The position numbers and the translations under genes are program-made. Below are positions 15,092-25,554 of a stretch of DNA of 64,000 nt, one piece after another. The stretch spans positions 2,641,410 through 2,705,409 of the forward strand of contig NZ_CP029829.1 in NCBI RefSeq assembly GCF_003233655.1. Direction: 5' to 3'. Position 1 is the stretch's first letter, and each line of letters opens with the position of its first letter. This DNA is from Azospirillum ramasamyi (GTDB lineage Bacteria; Pseudomonadota; Alphaproteobacteria; Azospirillales; Azospirillaceae). A model generated the notes under the pieces. It did no database searches. It saw nothing but the letters and a program-made list of their open reading frames with translations, and was not told the DNA's origin.

Positions 15092-16633
15092 ATGTCGGTC
15101 GGCGTGTCGTTGGATCAGCAGTGGGCGCGCATTCGCGGACGCCTGAAGGAAGAGGTGGGCGAGATCGCCTACCGGAGCTGGCTTCAGCCGCTGTCCGTCG
15201 CCAGCCTTGTCGGCGGCGAGGTGTGCATCGTCGTGCCCACGCGCTTCATGCGCGACTGGGTGCTGACCCACTATGCCGACCGCATCCGCGCCCTCTGGTC
15301 CGGCGAGAATCCGGAAGTCCAGTCGATCGACGTCATCGTCGCCTCCACCAACCCGCCCGCGGCGCTGGTCGCCGACAATGACGACAACGGCGACGGCCGC
15401 CCCGCTCCGGCGCCCCGTGCCCAAGGCGCCCAAGATTCCCGTTTCGCCGAGTCGCGCCCGGCGCCCCGTCCGGCACCGCCCCCGCGTCCGGCCGATGGCG
15501 GCCTTGCCGCGGATTCTGCCCCGTCGACCGTCTACACCTCGGCTTCCTATGGCGGGGCGTCGGACGAATCGCCGAACGCCGTCCCGGCGATCCTGGAGGA
15601 CCGGTCCGACCTGTCCGCCGCGCTCGACCCGCGCTTCACCTTCGAGAATTTCGTCGTCGGCAAGCCGAACGAACTGGCCCATGCCGCAGCCCGCCGCGTC
15701 GCCGACGCCACCACCGTGACCTTCAACCCGCTGTTCCTCTATGGCGGAGTCGGGCTGGGCAAGACCCACCTGATGCACGCGCTGGCCTGGCAGATCCGCA
15801 AGAACGACCCGAACCGCAAGGTGCTGTACCTGTCGGCCGAGAAGTTCATGTACCAGTTCATCCGGGCGCTGCGCTTCAAGGACACCATGGCCTTCAAGCA
15901 GCAGTTCCGCTCGGTCGACGTGCTGATGATCGACGACGTGCAGTTCATCAGCGGCAAGGACTCCACGCAGGAGGAGTTCTTCCACACCTTCAACGCGCTG
16001 GTCGACCAGAACCGGCAGGTCATCATCTCCGCCGACAAGAGCCCGTCCGACCTGGAAGGCATGGAGGAGCGGCTGCGCTCCCGCCTCGGCTGGGGGCTGG
16101 TCGCCGATATCCACCCGACCACCTACGAACTGCGGCTGGGCATCCTCCAGGCCAAGGCCGACGCGCTCCAGGCCAGCATCCCGCTGAAGGTGCTGGAGTT
16201 CCTGGCCCACAAGATCACGTCCAACGTGCGCGAGCTGGAAGGGGCGCTGAACCGCATCGTCGCCCATGCCGAGCTGGTCGGCCGCTCCATCTCGCTGGAG
16301 ACGACGCAGGAGGTGCTGCACGACCTGCTGCGCGCCAACGACCGCCGCGTCACCATCGACGAGATCCAGAAGCGGGTGGCGGAGCATTACAACATCCGCG
16401 TCGCCGACATGCATTCCGCCCGCCGCGCCCGCGCGGTGGCCCGCCCGCGCCAGATCGCCATGTATCTGGCCAAGCAGCTGACCGCCCGCTCCCTGCCGGA
16501 GATCGGCCGCAAGTTCGGCGGCCGCGACCACACCACGGTCATGCACGCGGTCAAGAAGGTGGACGAACTGCGCGCCACCGATCCGTCCTTCGCCGAAGAC
16601 GTTGAACTGTTGCGCCGGATGCTCGAAAGCTGA
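15092..16633 (+). CDS. dnaA: chromosomal replication initiator protein DnaA
   Basis: A 513-residue initiator ATPase. Domain I starts [22 protein letters not shown] Pro/Ala-rich linker spans roughly residues 90-165. The AAA+ core begins at [18 protein letters not shown], with Walker [10 protein letters not shown] at 218-226 and a Walker B-like LMIDDVQFI. The C-terminal DNA-binding domain has the DnaA signature [15 protein letters not shown] from about residue 476. It binds DnaA boxes, unwinds oriC and acts as a transcription factor. An AAGGGAG site precedes the ATG. Its presence suggests that the window is chromosomal. Confidence 0.97.
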   Translation: MSVGVSLDQQWARIRGRLKEEVGEIAYRSWLQPLSVASLVGGEVCIVVPTRFMRDWVLTHYADRIRALWSGENPEVQSIDVIVASTNPPAALVADNDDNGDGRPAPAPRAQGAQDSRFAESRPAPRPAPPPRPADGGLAADSAPSTVYTSASYGGASDESPNAVPAILEDRSDLSAALDPRFTFENFVVGKPNELAHAAARRVADATTVTFNPLFLYGGVGLGKTHLMHALAWQIRKNDPNRKVLYLSAEKFMYQFIRALRFKDTMAFKQQFRSVDVLMIDDVQFISGKDSTQEEFFHTFNALVDQNRQVIISADKSPSDLEGMEERLRSRLGWGLVADIHPTTYELRLGILQAKADALQASIPLKVLEFLAHKITSNVRELEGALNRIVAHAELVGRSISLETTQEVLHDLLRANDRRVTIDEIQKRVAEHYNIRVADMHSARRARAVARPRQIAMYLAKQLTARSLPEIGRKFGGRDHTTVMHAVKKVDELRATDPSFAEDVELLRRMLES

Positions 16634-16757
16634 CAATCGTTCGATATCGTCGGGCGCAAGATTCGACTTGCCCCCGCCAATATGGGTTGCCGATCAATCG
16701 CGGTGCGCCGCCGTGCCAGTCGGCATGGATACCGGCGATCATCAATGACCGCCGATA

Positions 16758-18254
16758 TCAGAGCGGCAGGGTCACCGTCGCGCGCAGGCCGCCCCCATCG
16801 CTTCTGTCGCGGTTGGACAGGGTCACGTCGCCGCCATGGCCGCGGATGATGCTGCGGGCGGTGGACAGGCCCAGCCCGACGCCGCCGGTATCGCGGGAGC
16901 GCGAGCGTTCCAGCCGGTAGAAGGGGGCGAAGACCTTCTCGAACTCCGCCTCCGGGATGCCGGGGCCGTCGTCGTCGATGTGGATGCGGGCCTGCCGGCC
17001 GGAAGCCTGCCCGTCCATGCCCGCTCCCTCCGCCAGCCGCAAGGTGAAGCCGCCGCCATACTTGATCGCGTTGTCCATCAGGTTGGCGAAGGCCCGGCGC
17101 AGGGCCACCGGGCGGCCTTCCGCCACCACATGGGCGGGACCGTCATAGACGGCGCGGTGGCCGGCATCGACGCGGTCGTCGCACAGGCTCTGCAGCAGGT
17201 CGGCAAGGTCGAAGCGGACGCGCGGCTCGCGCTGGGCATCGTCGCGGGAGAAGGCCAGCGTGGCGGAGATCATCGCTTCCATCTCGTCCAGGTCGGCCAG
17301 CATCCGCCGCTGCATCTCCGGATCGTCGACCAGCTCGGCGCGCAGGCGCAGGCGGGTGATCGGCGTGCGCAGGTCGTGGCTGATCGCCGCCAGCATCTGG
17401 GTGCGGTCGGCGACGAAGCGGGCGAGCCGCGCCTGCATCCGGTTGAAGGCGCGGGTGGCGGCGCGCAGTTCGCGCGGGCCCTCCTCGGGCAGGGGCTGGG
17501 CCTCGCCGTCGACGCTGAGCCGTTCGGCGGCGGCGGCGAAACCGGCTAGCGGCGCGGTCACCCGCCGGGCGGCCAGCAGCGAGACCAGCAGGATGACCGC
17601 CACCACCGCCCCCATCCAGAACAGGAAGCGGACGATGCCGAAGGGGCCGGCCAGCGGATCGCCGCCGGTGAAGCTGAGCCACGACCCATCGCCGAGCCGC
17701 ACCGACAGCCGGACATGCGGCCCCCAGCGCCGGTACTCGTCGCCCATGGCGGGCGGGTGATGGTTGTTGCCGTCATCGCGGGCTTCGCCATGGGGCGGGC
17801 GCTGGACCTCCACCAGGATGTTGCGGTCGGGCGAGTCCAGCGACTCGCGCAGCCGGCGCTTCAGCCCGTCGAACCGGCGGCCGGAATAGGTCTCCTCCGG
17901 CAGCGGGGGCGGCCGGTCGGCGCGCCACTCCACCCGCAGGACCGGATCGTCGATGGCGCGCACCACCCGCCCGCGGCCCTGCGGCGGGGTGCTTTCCACC
18001 AGTTGGACGATGGCGGTGATGCGCTGGACCAGCACGTTCGGCCCATGGATCGGCGGCCCTTCGCTGCGGTCGGTCAGATAGACCAGCGCGCTGATCGCCT
18101 GGGTGAGCAGCAGCGCCAGCACCACCGTCAGCGCGATGCGCGCGGCGAGGCTGTCGGGAAAGCGGAGGCCCAGGCGGCGGAAGGCGCGGCGGCGGACCGA
18201 CGGGCGATGCGGCGCCTTGGGCTTTCCGGTCATGTCGTCCGGCCGGGCGGTCAT
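16758..18254 (-). CDS. sensor histidine kinase, EnvZ/CpxA-like
   Basis: A 498-residue membrane kinase. A basic N-terminus precedes a first membrane segment (IALTVVLALLLTQAISALVYL), then a periplasmic sensor part of about 140 residues, a second membrane segment (VRFLFWMGAVVAVILLVSLLA), a HAMP linker, and a HisKA domain with AAISHDLRTPITRLRLRAEL, in which His293 is the expected phosphorylation site. The HATPase_c domain shows an N box (NLMDNAIKYGGG) and G boxes (DDGPGIP, GVGLGLS). Its start overlaps the response-regulator stop by 4 bases (ATGA), so the two are translationally coupled. A Spy/CpxP-like gene lies divergently beyond the regulator, which suggests envelope-stress sensing. Confidence 0.9.
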   Translation of the reverse strand: MTARPDDMTGKPKAPHRPSVRRRAFRRLGLRFPDSLAARIALTVVLALLLTQAISALVYLTDRSEGPPIHGPNVLVQRITAIVQLVESTPPQGRGRVVRAIDDPVLRVEWRADRPPPLPEETYSGRRFDGLKRRLRESLDSPDRNILVEVQRPPHGEARDDGNNHHPPAMGDEYRRWGPHVRLSVRLGDGSWLSFTGGDPLAGPFGIVRFLFWMGAVVAVILLVSLLAARRVTAPLAGFAAAAERLSVDGEAQPLPEEGPRELRAATRAFNRMQARLARFVADRTQMLAAISHDLRTPITRLRLRAELVDDPEMQRRMLADLDEMEAMISATLAFSRDDAQREPRVRFDLADLLQSLCDDRVDAGHRAVYDGPAHVVAEGRPVALRRAFANLMDNAIKYGGGFTLRLAEGAGMDGQASGRQARIHIDDDGPGIPEAEFEKVFAPFYRLERSRSRDTGGVGLGLSTARSIIRGHGGDVTLSNRDRSDGGGLRATVTLPL

Positions 18255-18994
18255 GGCGCCGCGCTGCCGCTGGTCACCGACGGGGTGAAGAGATAGCCGC
18301 CGCCGCGCACGGTCTTGATCAGGGTCGGTTCGGCCGGGTCGGGTTCGATCTTGCGGCGCAGACGGCTGACCTGCACGTCGACGGAACGGTCGAAGGGAAC
18401 CGCCGAGCGGCCGCGCGCCAGATCCAGAAGCTGGTCGCGGGTCAGCACCCGCTGCGGATGCTCGGCGAAGGCGACCAGCAGGTCGTATTCACCGGCCGAC
18501 AGCTGGACCAGCACGCCGTCGGGCGACCGCAGTTCCCGCTTGGTGAGATCGAGCGACCAGCCTTCGAAACGCAGCACCGCGCCGGCCGCCGCCGGGGCGC
18601 CCGCCACCGGCGGGGCGGCGACGCGGCGCAGCACCGCCTTGATGCGGGCCAGCAGTTCGCGCGGGCTGAACGGCTTCGCCAGATAGTCGTCGGCCCCCAT
18701 CTCCAGCCCGACGATGCGGTCGGTCTCCTCCCCCATGGCGGTCAGCATGATGACGGGGGTCTGCGCCGTCTGAGGCGCGGCGCGCAGGCGGCGGCAGAGC
18801 GACAGCCCGTCCTCCCCCGGCAACATCAGGTCCAGCACGATCAGGTCGACGCGGGCGCCGTCGAGCGTGCGTATCATTTCCGCCCCGTCCCTGACCCCGG
18901 TGACCCGGAAGCCGTGCTTGGTCAGGAACTGGGCGACGAGGGAGCGGATTTCGCGGTCGTCGTCGACGACGAGGAGGTGGGGTGTGCGGTCCAT
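18251..18994 (-). CDS. response regulator, OmpR/CpxR family
   Basis: A 247-residue regulator with a receiver domain (LLVVDDDREIRSLV; phospho-acceptor Asp55 in VLDLMLPGEDG; Lys in AKPFSPREL) and a C-terminal winged helix typical of OmpR (FDRSVDVQVSRLRRKIEPDP, then TVRGGGYLF). The ATG at 18994 is chosen because GGGAG lies five bases before it; an in-frame ATG at 19003 lacks a site. It is the partner of the kinase gene it overlaps. The intergenic region upstream carries GTAAC-type repeats spaced like CpxR boxes, so it probably controls itself and the divergent Spy-like gene. Confidence 0.9.
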   Translation of the reverse strand: MDRTPHLLVVDDDREIRSLVAQFLTKHGFRVTGVRDGAEMIRTLDGARVDLIVLDLMLPGEDGLSLCRRLRAAPQTAQTPVIMLTAMGEETDRIVGLEMGADDYLAKPFSPRELLARIKAVLRRVAAPPVAGAPAAAGAVLRFEGWSLDLTKRELRSPDGVLVQLSAGEYDLLVAFAEHPQRVLTRDQLLDLARGRSAVPFDRSVDVQVSRLRRKIEPDPAEPTLIKTVRGGGYLFTPSVTSGSAAP

Positions 18995-19040
18995 GGCTCC
19001 CATGATCGGGCGAGGCGCGGTGGGCGTGAAGGGGAAATGT

Positions 19041-19083
19041 GTAACGGCGGGTTACGGGATGGCCGGCGGTTACACTCTGTTAC
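19041..19083. promoter_or_regulatory. predicted CpxR-like operator (GTAAC/GTTAC repeats)
   Basis: On the minus strand 19083-19069 reads GTAAC-AGAGT-GTAAC, the same layout as the E. coli CpxR box (GTAAA-N5-GTAAA). A further pair at 19041-19055, GTAAC-GGCGG-GTTAC, is inverted. The site lies between the divergent response-regulator and Spy-like genes. Binding by this regulator is inferred from layout and neighbours. Confidence 0.55.
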
Positions 19084-19251
19084 CAAATGACCGGTTTGCG
19101 GACATTCGACCGCAACGTTCGGCGCCCATTGTCTGTTCACCGGGACAGCGGCGGCAATGCAGCCGGCAACGTCCCAACGAAATAACCCCCTTCAAATCCG
19201 GGGTTTCGTCAGCGCCGTGATCCACGGTTCAAATACTGAGGAGTTGTCACC

Positions 19252-19857
19252 ATGAAACGCGCCCTTCTGACGTCCGCCCTGCTGGTCGCCGGTCTCGGCA
19301 TGGCCGTTCCGGCCTTCGCCCAGGGGGGCCCGGCCGGTGGTCCGGCCGGTGGCCCGCAGGCTGGCGGTCCCGGCCCCGACCGCCAATTCGCCCGCATGTG
19401 CGATGACCAGGAGGCCCGTATGGCCGGCAGGCTGGCCTATGCGGAGAAGAAGCTGAACATCACCGAACAGCAGCGCGCCGCCTGGACCAAGTTCGCCGAC
19501 GCCGCCCGCTCCAGCCTGAAGCCGACGCAGGACCTCTGCGTGAAGTTCAAGGACGCCCCGCGCCCGGCGGCCCTGCCGCAGCGCCTGGAGCGTGCCGAGC
19601 AGATGATGCAGGCCCGCCTGCAGCAGGTCCAGACCGTCCGCCCGGCCCTGACCGACCTCTACGCCCAGCTGACGCCCGACCAGCAGAAGCAGGCAGACCG
19701 CATGCTGAGCCAGGGCATGGGCGGCATGGGCGGTTACATGGGCAAGCACATGGGCGGCCCGCGCCATCACGGCATGGGTCCCGGTGGAATGGGGCCGGGT
19801 GGGATGGGTCCGGGAAAGGGCCCGGGCCCGGCACCGGCACCGGCACCGCAGCAGTAA
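19252..19857 (+). CDS. Spy/CpxP-family (LTXXQ motif) periplasmic protein
   Basis: A 201-residue exported protein. The signal peptide MKRALLTSALLVAGLGMAVP is likely cut after AFA at residue 23. A Gly/Pro-rich spacer precedes a helical core with ARMAGRLAYAEKKLNITEQQRAAW and the motif LTPDQQKQADRML, which is the LTxxQ pattern of Spy, CpxP and ZraP. The C-terminal 50 residues are rich in Gly, Met and His and might bind metal, as in ZraP. Family members act as ATP-independent chaperones or metal-linked modulators of two-component systems. It is divergent from the kinase/regulator pair and followed by a strong terminator. Confidence 0.82.
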   Translation: MKRALLTSALLVAGLGMAVPAFAQGGPAGGPAGGPQAGGPGPDRQFARMCDDQEARMAGRLAYAEKKLNITEQQRAAWTKFADAARSSLKPTQDLCVKFKDAPRPAALPQRLERAEQMMQARLQQVQTVRPALTDLYAQLTPDQQKQADRMLSQGMGGMGGYMGKHMGGPRHHGMGPGGMGPGGMGPGKGPGPAPAPAPQQ

Positions 19858-19935
19858 CCCGGGAACCGACGTAACAGAAAAGGACAGGCTCCCGGCGGCG
19901 ACCCCAAGCCCCCCACCGCAGCCGCCGTGAGACTG

Positions 19936-19965
19936 AAGGCCGCCGAATTCCCATTCGGCGGCCTT
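19936..19965 (+). terminator. Rho-independent terminator after the Spy-like gene
   Basis: A perfect 12-bp stem AAGGCCGCCGAA/TTCGGCGGCCTT with the loop TTCCCA, followed by TTGTCGTT. Confidence 0.85.
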
Positions 19966-20043
19966 TGTCGTTCGGGAGAGGGAAGGGGATAAAGACAAGC
20001 CGCCGCTTGCATTGCGGGCTTCCGCACCCCAAAGCTTAACACC

Positions 20044-22581
20044 ATGACGTCCTCTCACGCTTCGGCGGGCGGCGGTCTCGGGCGCGGGGGCCGTGTGGTC
20101 GCCGTGCTGGGGCCGACCAACACCGGCAAGACCTATCTGGCGATCGAGCGCATGCTCGGTCACCGGTCCGGCATGATCGGCTTTCCCCTGCGCCTGCTGG
20201 CGCGGGAGAATTACGACCGCATCGTCTCGATCAAGGGAAAGAACGCGGTCGCATTGGTGACGGGGGAGGAGAAGATCCTGCCGCCCAACCCGTCCTATTG
20301 GGTCTGCACCGTCGAATCGATGCCGCTGGACCGTGCCGTCGATTTCCTGGCGGTCGATGAAATCCAGCTCTGCGCCGATCCCGAGCGCGGCCATATCTTC
20401 ACCGACCGGCTGCTGAACGCCCGCGGCATGGTCGAGACGATGGTCCTGGGCTCCGATTCGATGCAGCCGATGATCCGCCGGCTGGTGCCGAAGGCGGAGT
20501 TCATCAGCCGGCCGCGCTTCTCCCAGCTGACCTATGCCGGCTACAAGAAGCTGACGCGGCTGCCGCCGCGCTCGGCCGTCGTCGCCTTTTCCGCCACCGA
20601 CGTCTATTCCATCGCCGAGATGATCCGGCGCCAGCGCGGCGGCACCGCCGTGGTGCTGGGGGCGCTCAGCCCGCGCACGCGCAACGCGCAGGTCGGGCTC
20701 TATCAGGCGGGGGAGGTGGATTATCTGGTGGCGACCGACGCCATCGGCATGGGGCTGAACATGGACGTCGACCATGTCGCCTTCGCCCGCATCGTCAAGT
20801 TCGACGGCTTCGCCCCGCGCCGGCTTCGCCCCGCCGAGGTGGCGCAGATCGCCGGCCGCGCCGGCCGCCACATGCGCGACGGCACCTTCGGCACCACCGA
20901 CGAGGTGGGGGAACTGGACGCCGATCTGGTCAGCCGCGTCGAGAACCACGAGTTCGAGACGGTCAAGGCGCTGTCCTGGCGCAACAGCGCGCTCCGCTTC
21001 GACACGCCGGGCTTCCTGCTGAAATCGCTGGAGGAACGGGCGCCGATCCCGGAACTGAGCCGCGTGCGCGAGGCCGATGACCACCTGGCCCTGCAGGCGC
21101 TGGTGCGCGATCCGGAGATCATGGACCTCGCGCGCGGCCGCGATGCGGTCAAGCTGCTGTGGGAGGTCTGCCAGGTTCCCGATTTCCGCAAAGTGCTGTC
21201 CGACGCCCACACCAAGCTGCTGGCCCAGGTCTTCCGCAGCCTGCGGGGGCCCCTGCGCCGGCTCGACGACGATTGGGTGGCGAAGCAGATCTCGCGGCTC
21301 GACCGGACCGAGGGCGACATCGACGCGCTGGTCGCCCGCATCGCCCATATCCGCACCTGGACCTACATCTCCAACCGGCCGACCTGGCTGAAGGACCCGC
21401 TGCACTGGCAGGAGCGCACCCGCGCCATCGAGGACCGGCTGTCCGACGCCCTGCACGAGCGGCTGACCCAGCGCTTCATCGACCGCCGCTCCGCCACGCT
21501 GGCCCGCACGCTGAAGGACGGGCGCTCGCTGCTGGGCGGCGTGCGCGCCGACGGCGAGGTGGTGGTGGAGGGGCATGTGGTGGGGCGGCTGGAGGGCTTC
21601 CGCTTCGTCCCCGACGCGCCCGACCGCTCCGACGAGGCGAAGTCGCTGCTGACCGCCGCCCGCCGGGCGCTGCGCGACGAGTTGGCCAAGCGCCTGCGCG
21701 CCTTCGAGGCCGAGCCCGACGATGTCTTCGCCCTTGGGCCGGACGGGGTGCTCAGCGCCGACGATCTGCCGGTGGCGCGGCTGGCCGCCGGGCCGTCGGT
21801 GCTGACGCCGCTGGTGGTGCCGTTCGACGAGGGCATGCTGGACCAGGCCCAGCGCGAGCGGGTGCGGGCGCGGCTGGACCGCTGGCTGAAGGACCACATC
21901 GCCGCCCGGCTGAAACCGCTGTTCGCCCTGTCCGCCGCGGAGGGGCTGTCCGGCCCCGGCCGCGGGGTGGCTTTCCAGCTGGTGGAAGGGCTGGGCGTTC
22001 TGCCGCGCGCACCCGTCGCCGCCATGGTCGAACAGCTGGAGCGCGAGGACCGCAGGACGCTGGGCAGGCTGGGTGTCCGGCTGGGCGTGTCGCACCTCTA
22101 TCTGACGGCGCTGGCCAAGCCGGCGGCGGTTAGTCTGCGCGGGCTGCTGTGGGCGGTGTCGAAGGGGCATCCGCTGCCGGTGCCGATCCCGCCGCCCGGC
22201 CGCGTGTCTGTGGAGGCGCCCTCGGTCAAGGACGGCGGCGCGCCGCCCGCCTTCTGGGAAGCCATCGGCTATCCGCTGGCCGGCGGCCGGGCGTTGCGCG
22301 TCGACATGCTCGACCGGCTGGAGACGGAACTGCTGACGGCGTCCAAGGCGAATGCGCCGATCCGCGAGGTGGCGCTCGGCCAGCGCGTCGGCCTGTCGGC
22401 GGAGGAGCTGGGCGCGGTGCTGAGCGGGCTCGGCTATGTGCGCGCCGAAGGCGAGGACGGGGCGGTGACCTGGAAGCGGAAGCGTCCGCAGGGGCAACGC
22501 CAGGGAAACCGGCAGCGGCGGGAGCGGCCGACGAACGAGGACCACCCGTTCGCCAAGCTGCGGCAGCTGTCGGGGATGTGA
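20044..22581 (+). CDS. SUV3-like DEAD/DExH superfamily 2 RNA helicase
   Basis: An 845-residue helicase of the mitochondrial SUV3 type, common in alphaproteobacteria. Walker A GPTNTGKT is at residues 23-30, the DExH-like box reads VDEIQL, motif III is FSATD and motif VI is QIAGRAGRH. The central part contains the SUV3 C-terminal-like region and the long tail is rich in helices, ending in a basic Gln/Arg-rich stretch. SUV3 unwinds RNA for degradation; the bacterial role is less certain. The S4-domain gene follows after 96 bases on the same strand, a pairing that fits RNA or ribosome handling. Confidence 0.87.
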   Translation: MTSSHASAGGGLGRGGRVVAVLGPTNTGKTYLAIERMLGHRSGMIGFPLRLLARENYDRIVSIKGKNAVALVTGEEKILPPNPSYWVCTVESMPLDRAVDFLAVDEIQLCADPERGHIFTDRLLNARGMVETMVLGSDSMQPMIRRLVPKAEFISRPRFSQLTYAGYKKLTRLPPRSAVVAFSATDVYSIAEMIRRQRGGTAVVLGALSPRTRNAQVGLYQAGEVDYLVATDAIGMGLNMDVDHVAFARIVKFDGFAPRRLRPAEVAQIAGRAGRHMRDGTFGTTDEVGELDADLVSRVENHEFETVKALSWRNSALRFDTPGFLLKSLEERAPIPELSRVREADDHLALQALVRDPEIMDLARGRDAVKLLWEVCQVPDFRKVLSDAHTKLLAQVFRSLRGPLRRLDDDWVAKQISRLDRTEGDIDALVARIAHIRTWTYISNRPTWLKDPLHWQERTRAIEDRLSDALHERLTQRFIDRRSATLARTLKDGRSLLGGVRADGEVVVEGHVVGRLEGFRFVPDAPDRSDEAKSLLTAARRALRDELAKRLRAFEAEPDDVFALGPDGVLSADDLPVARLAAGPSVLTPLVVPFDEGMLDQAQRERVRARLDRWLKDHIAARLKPLFALSAAEGLSGPGRGVAFQLVEGLGVLPRAPVAAMVEQLEREDRRTLGRLGVRLGVSHLYLTALAKPAAVSLRGLLWAVSKGHPLPVPIPPPGRVSVEAPSVKDGGAPPAFWEAIGYPLAGGRALRVDMLDRLETELLTASKANAPIREVALGQRVGLSAEELGAVLSGLGYVRAEGEDGAVTWKRKRPQGQRQGNRQRRERPTNEDHPFAKLRQLSGM

Positions 22582-22677
22582 GGGGCTCTCCCCTCCACCG
22601 CCAAGGGCGGGAGAGGGTTGGGGAGGGGGCATGACAACCCCACGGATAATGAACGAAATCAACCGACGGAAACGCCC

Positions 22678-23127
22678 ATGAGCAACACTGCCGGCAACAC
22701 CGACACCGACGACTCCACTCCCGGCCGGCTGCGGCTCGACAAGTGGCTTTGGTACGCGCGCTTCTTCAAGACGCGCAGCCTTGCCGCCAAGCTGTGCAAC
22801 GACGGGGGCGTGCGGCTGTCGGGGGCGGTGGTGACCAAGGCGCATGCGTCGGTGAAGCCGGGCGACGTGCTGACCTTCGCCCAGGGGCGGCACATCCGCG
22901 TCATCAAGGTGGTGGCGCTGGGCAGCCGCCGCGGACCGGCGCCGGAGGCCCAGGCGCTGTACGAGGATCTCGCCCGGCCGGTGCCGGAGGAGCGGCTGCA
23001 GGATCCCTACCGTGCGCCGGTGCAACAGCCCGGCGCCGGGCGCCCGACCAAGCGCGACCGGCGGGCGATCGACGCCCTGAAGGGCGATCCCCTGATGGAT
23101 GCTGCGCTGCAGAATGAAACTGATTGA
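22678..23127 (+). CDS. S4-domain RNA-binding protein (Hsp15/HslR-like)
   Basis: A 149-residue protein with an N-terminal S4 domain, visible as RLRLDKWLWYARFFKTRSLAAKL and the VRLSGAVVTKAHASVKPGDVL loop. The pattern matches Hsp15 (HslR), which recycles stalled 50S subunits carrying nascent peptidyl-tRNA. The C-terminal half is basic and Pro-rich. The ATG at 22678 is preferred; an upstream in-frame TTG lacks a ribosome binding site. It probably shares a transcript with the SUV3-like helicase. Confidence 0.85.
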   Translation: MSNTAGNTDTDDSTPGRLRLDKWLWYARFFKTRSLAAKLCNDGGVRLSGAVVTKAHASVKPGDVLTFAQGRHIRVIKVVALGSRRGPAPEAQALYEDLARPVPEERLQDPYRAPVQQPGAGRPTKRDRRAIDALKGDPLMDAALQNETD

Positions 23128-23241
23128 GCAGCGGTACCGATTGTTGCTGGAAAAAAGTGAGACCGCCTCTTAAACCGGGTGGCCGGCACCCCCATGTGGG
23201 AAGGCTGGAAAACCGACCAGATGCGACAAGCGAGCACGAAT

Positions 23242-24342
23242 ATGAGCGAGAAGACCCGACCTTCGAGCCTTTCCGCCACCTCCACCAAGATGCGCGGGGC
23301 CCGCGCCGCCACCGCCGTGGCGGTTGCGCTGGTGATGGCGTTGGCTGCCGGCACCGCCGACGCCCGCGCCGGCAAGAGCAGTTCCTCGGGCAGCCGCGGC
23401 AGCCGCACGACCGAGGCGCCGGCCGCCACCTCCACCGCGCCCAACGCGGTCTCGCCGATGGAGCGCTCCGCCGCCCCGGCGGCGGCTCCGGGCGCGCAGC
23501 GCCCCGGCTCGCAGGCCACCGCTCCGGCGGCGGCGCCTTCGCGCGGCTTCTTCGGCGGCGGCTTCATGTCGGGCCTGATGGGCGGCCTGATCGGCGCCGG
23601 CATCGGCGCGATGCTGTTCGGCGGCGGCTTCTTCGAGGGTCTCGGCAGCTTCGCCGGCATCCTGGGCTTCATCCTGCAGATCCTGCTGGTCGTCTTCCTG
23701 GTCCGTCTGGCCATGCGCTTCTTCCGCAACCGCTCGCAGACGGCGAAGACCGCGGCGCCCGGCGGCCCGCTCGGCTCGATGGGCAACCAGATGGGCGGCG
23801 GCCCGGCCTATGCTGGCGGCCCGCAGGGTGGCCAGATGAACCGCGACGCGGCCGACGTCCGATACAACCCGGTCGGAGGCGCCCCGATGGGCGGCGGCAA
23901 TGCCGGTCCGGCCCAGCGCCGTCAGGCTTCCGACGAGGTCGGCATCCAGCCGGCCGACTTCGAGGCGTTCGAGCGCCTGCTCGTCACCGTCCAGACCGCC
24001 TACGGGCGTGAGGATGTGGACACTCTGCGCGCCGCCACGACGCCGGAGATGCTGGCCTACTTCACCGAAGACCTGACCGAGAACCGCAACCGCGGCGTGG
24101 TCAACCAGATCAGCGACGTCCGCCTGCTGCAGGGCGATCTGGCCGAGGGCTGGCGCGAAGGGGCGCAGGAGTACGCCACCGTCGCCATGCGCTTCTCGCT
24201 GATCGACACCACGGTGGAGCGCGCCAGCGGCCGCGTGGTGGAGGGCAACGCCTCGCAGCCGACCGAAGCGACGGAGCTGTGGACCTTCGTCCGCCCGCGC
24301 GGCGGCCAGTGGCAGCTGTCGGCGATCCAGCAGGCCAACTGA
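23242..24342 (+). CDS. Tim44-domain membrane protein
   Basis: A protein of about 366 residues. The N-terminus has a hydrophobic signal or anchor (TAVAVALVMALAAGTADA). An Ala/Pro/Ser-rich part follows, then a Gly-rich pair of hydrophobic segments (FMSGLMGGLIGAGIGAMLFGG and GILGFILQILLVVFLVRLAM). The C-terminal domain from DFEAFERLLVTVQTAYGREDVD to WTFVRPRGGQWQLSAIQ matches the Tim44-like fold of bacterial membrane proteins. Its role in bacteria is poorly defined; it could tether to membranes or bind lipids. The start is uncertain: ATGs at 23221 and 23194 are in frame, but none has a strong ribosome binding site. Confidence 0.8.
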   Translation: MSEKTRPSSLSATSTKMRGARAATAVAVALVMALAAGTADARAGKSSSSGSRGSRTTEAPAATSTAPNAVSPMERSAAPAAAPGAQRPGSQATAPAAAPSRGFFGGGFMSGLMGGLIGAGIGAMLFGGGFFEGLGSFAGILGFILQILLVVFLVRLAMRFFRNRSQTAKTAAPGGPLGSMGNQMGGGPAYAGGPQGGQMNRDAADVRYNPVGGAPMGGGNAGPAQRRQASDEVGIQPADFEAFERLLVTVQTAYGREDVDTLRAATTPEMLAYFTEDLTENRNRGVVNQISDVRLLQGDLAEGWREGAQEYATVAMRFSLIDTTVERASGRVVEGNASQPTEATELWTFVRPRGGQWQLSAIQQAN

Positions 24343-24375
24343 CGGCCCGACTGACGGCACAGTCTTCCCAATGCG

Positions 24376-24410
24376 AAACGCCCCGGCCGATTGGCCGGGG
24401 CGTTTTCGTT
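24376..24410. terminator. terminator between Tim44-domain gene and potA-like gene
   Basis: A perfect 13-bp stem AAACGCCCCGGCC/GGCCGGGGCGTTT with the loop GATT, T-rich on the plus strand (TTTTCGTTT). It can serve both converging genes. Confidence 0.85.
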
Positions 24411-24437
24411 TGTGCGCTTTATTTTCTTGGGAGTTCC

Positions 24438-25535
<1,098 letters not shown>

Positions 25536-25554
25536 GGCCCCTGCTGTATGCCGA

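Noticed and set aside
19192..23025. Very long open frame on the minus strand opposite the Spy-like and SUV3-like genes
   Set aside because: It runs antisense to genes with clear motifs and has the composition expected of GC-rich shadow frames.
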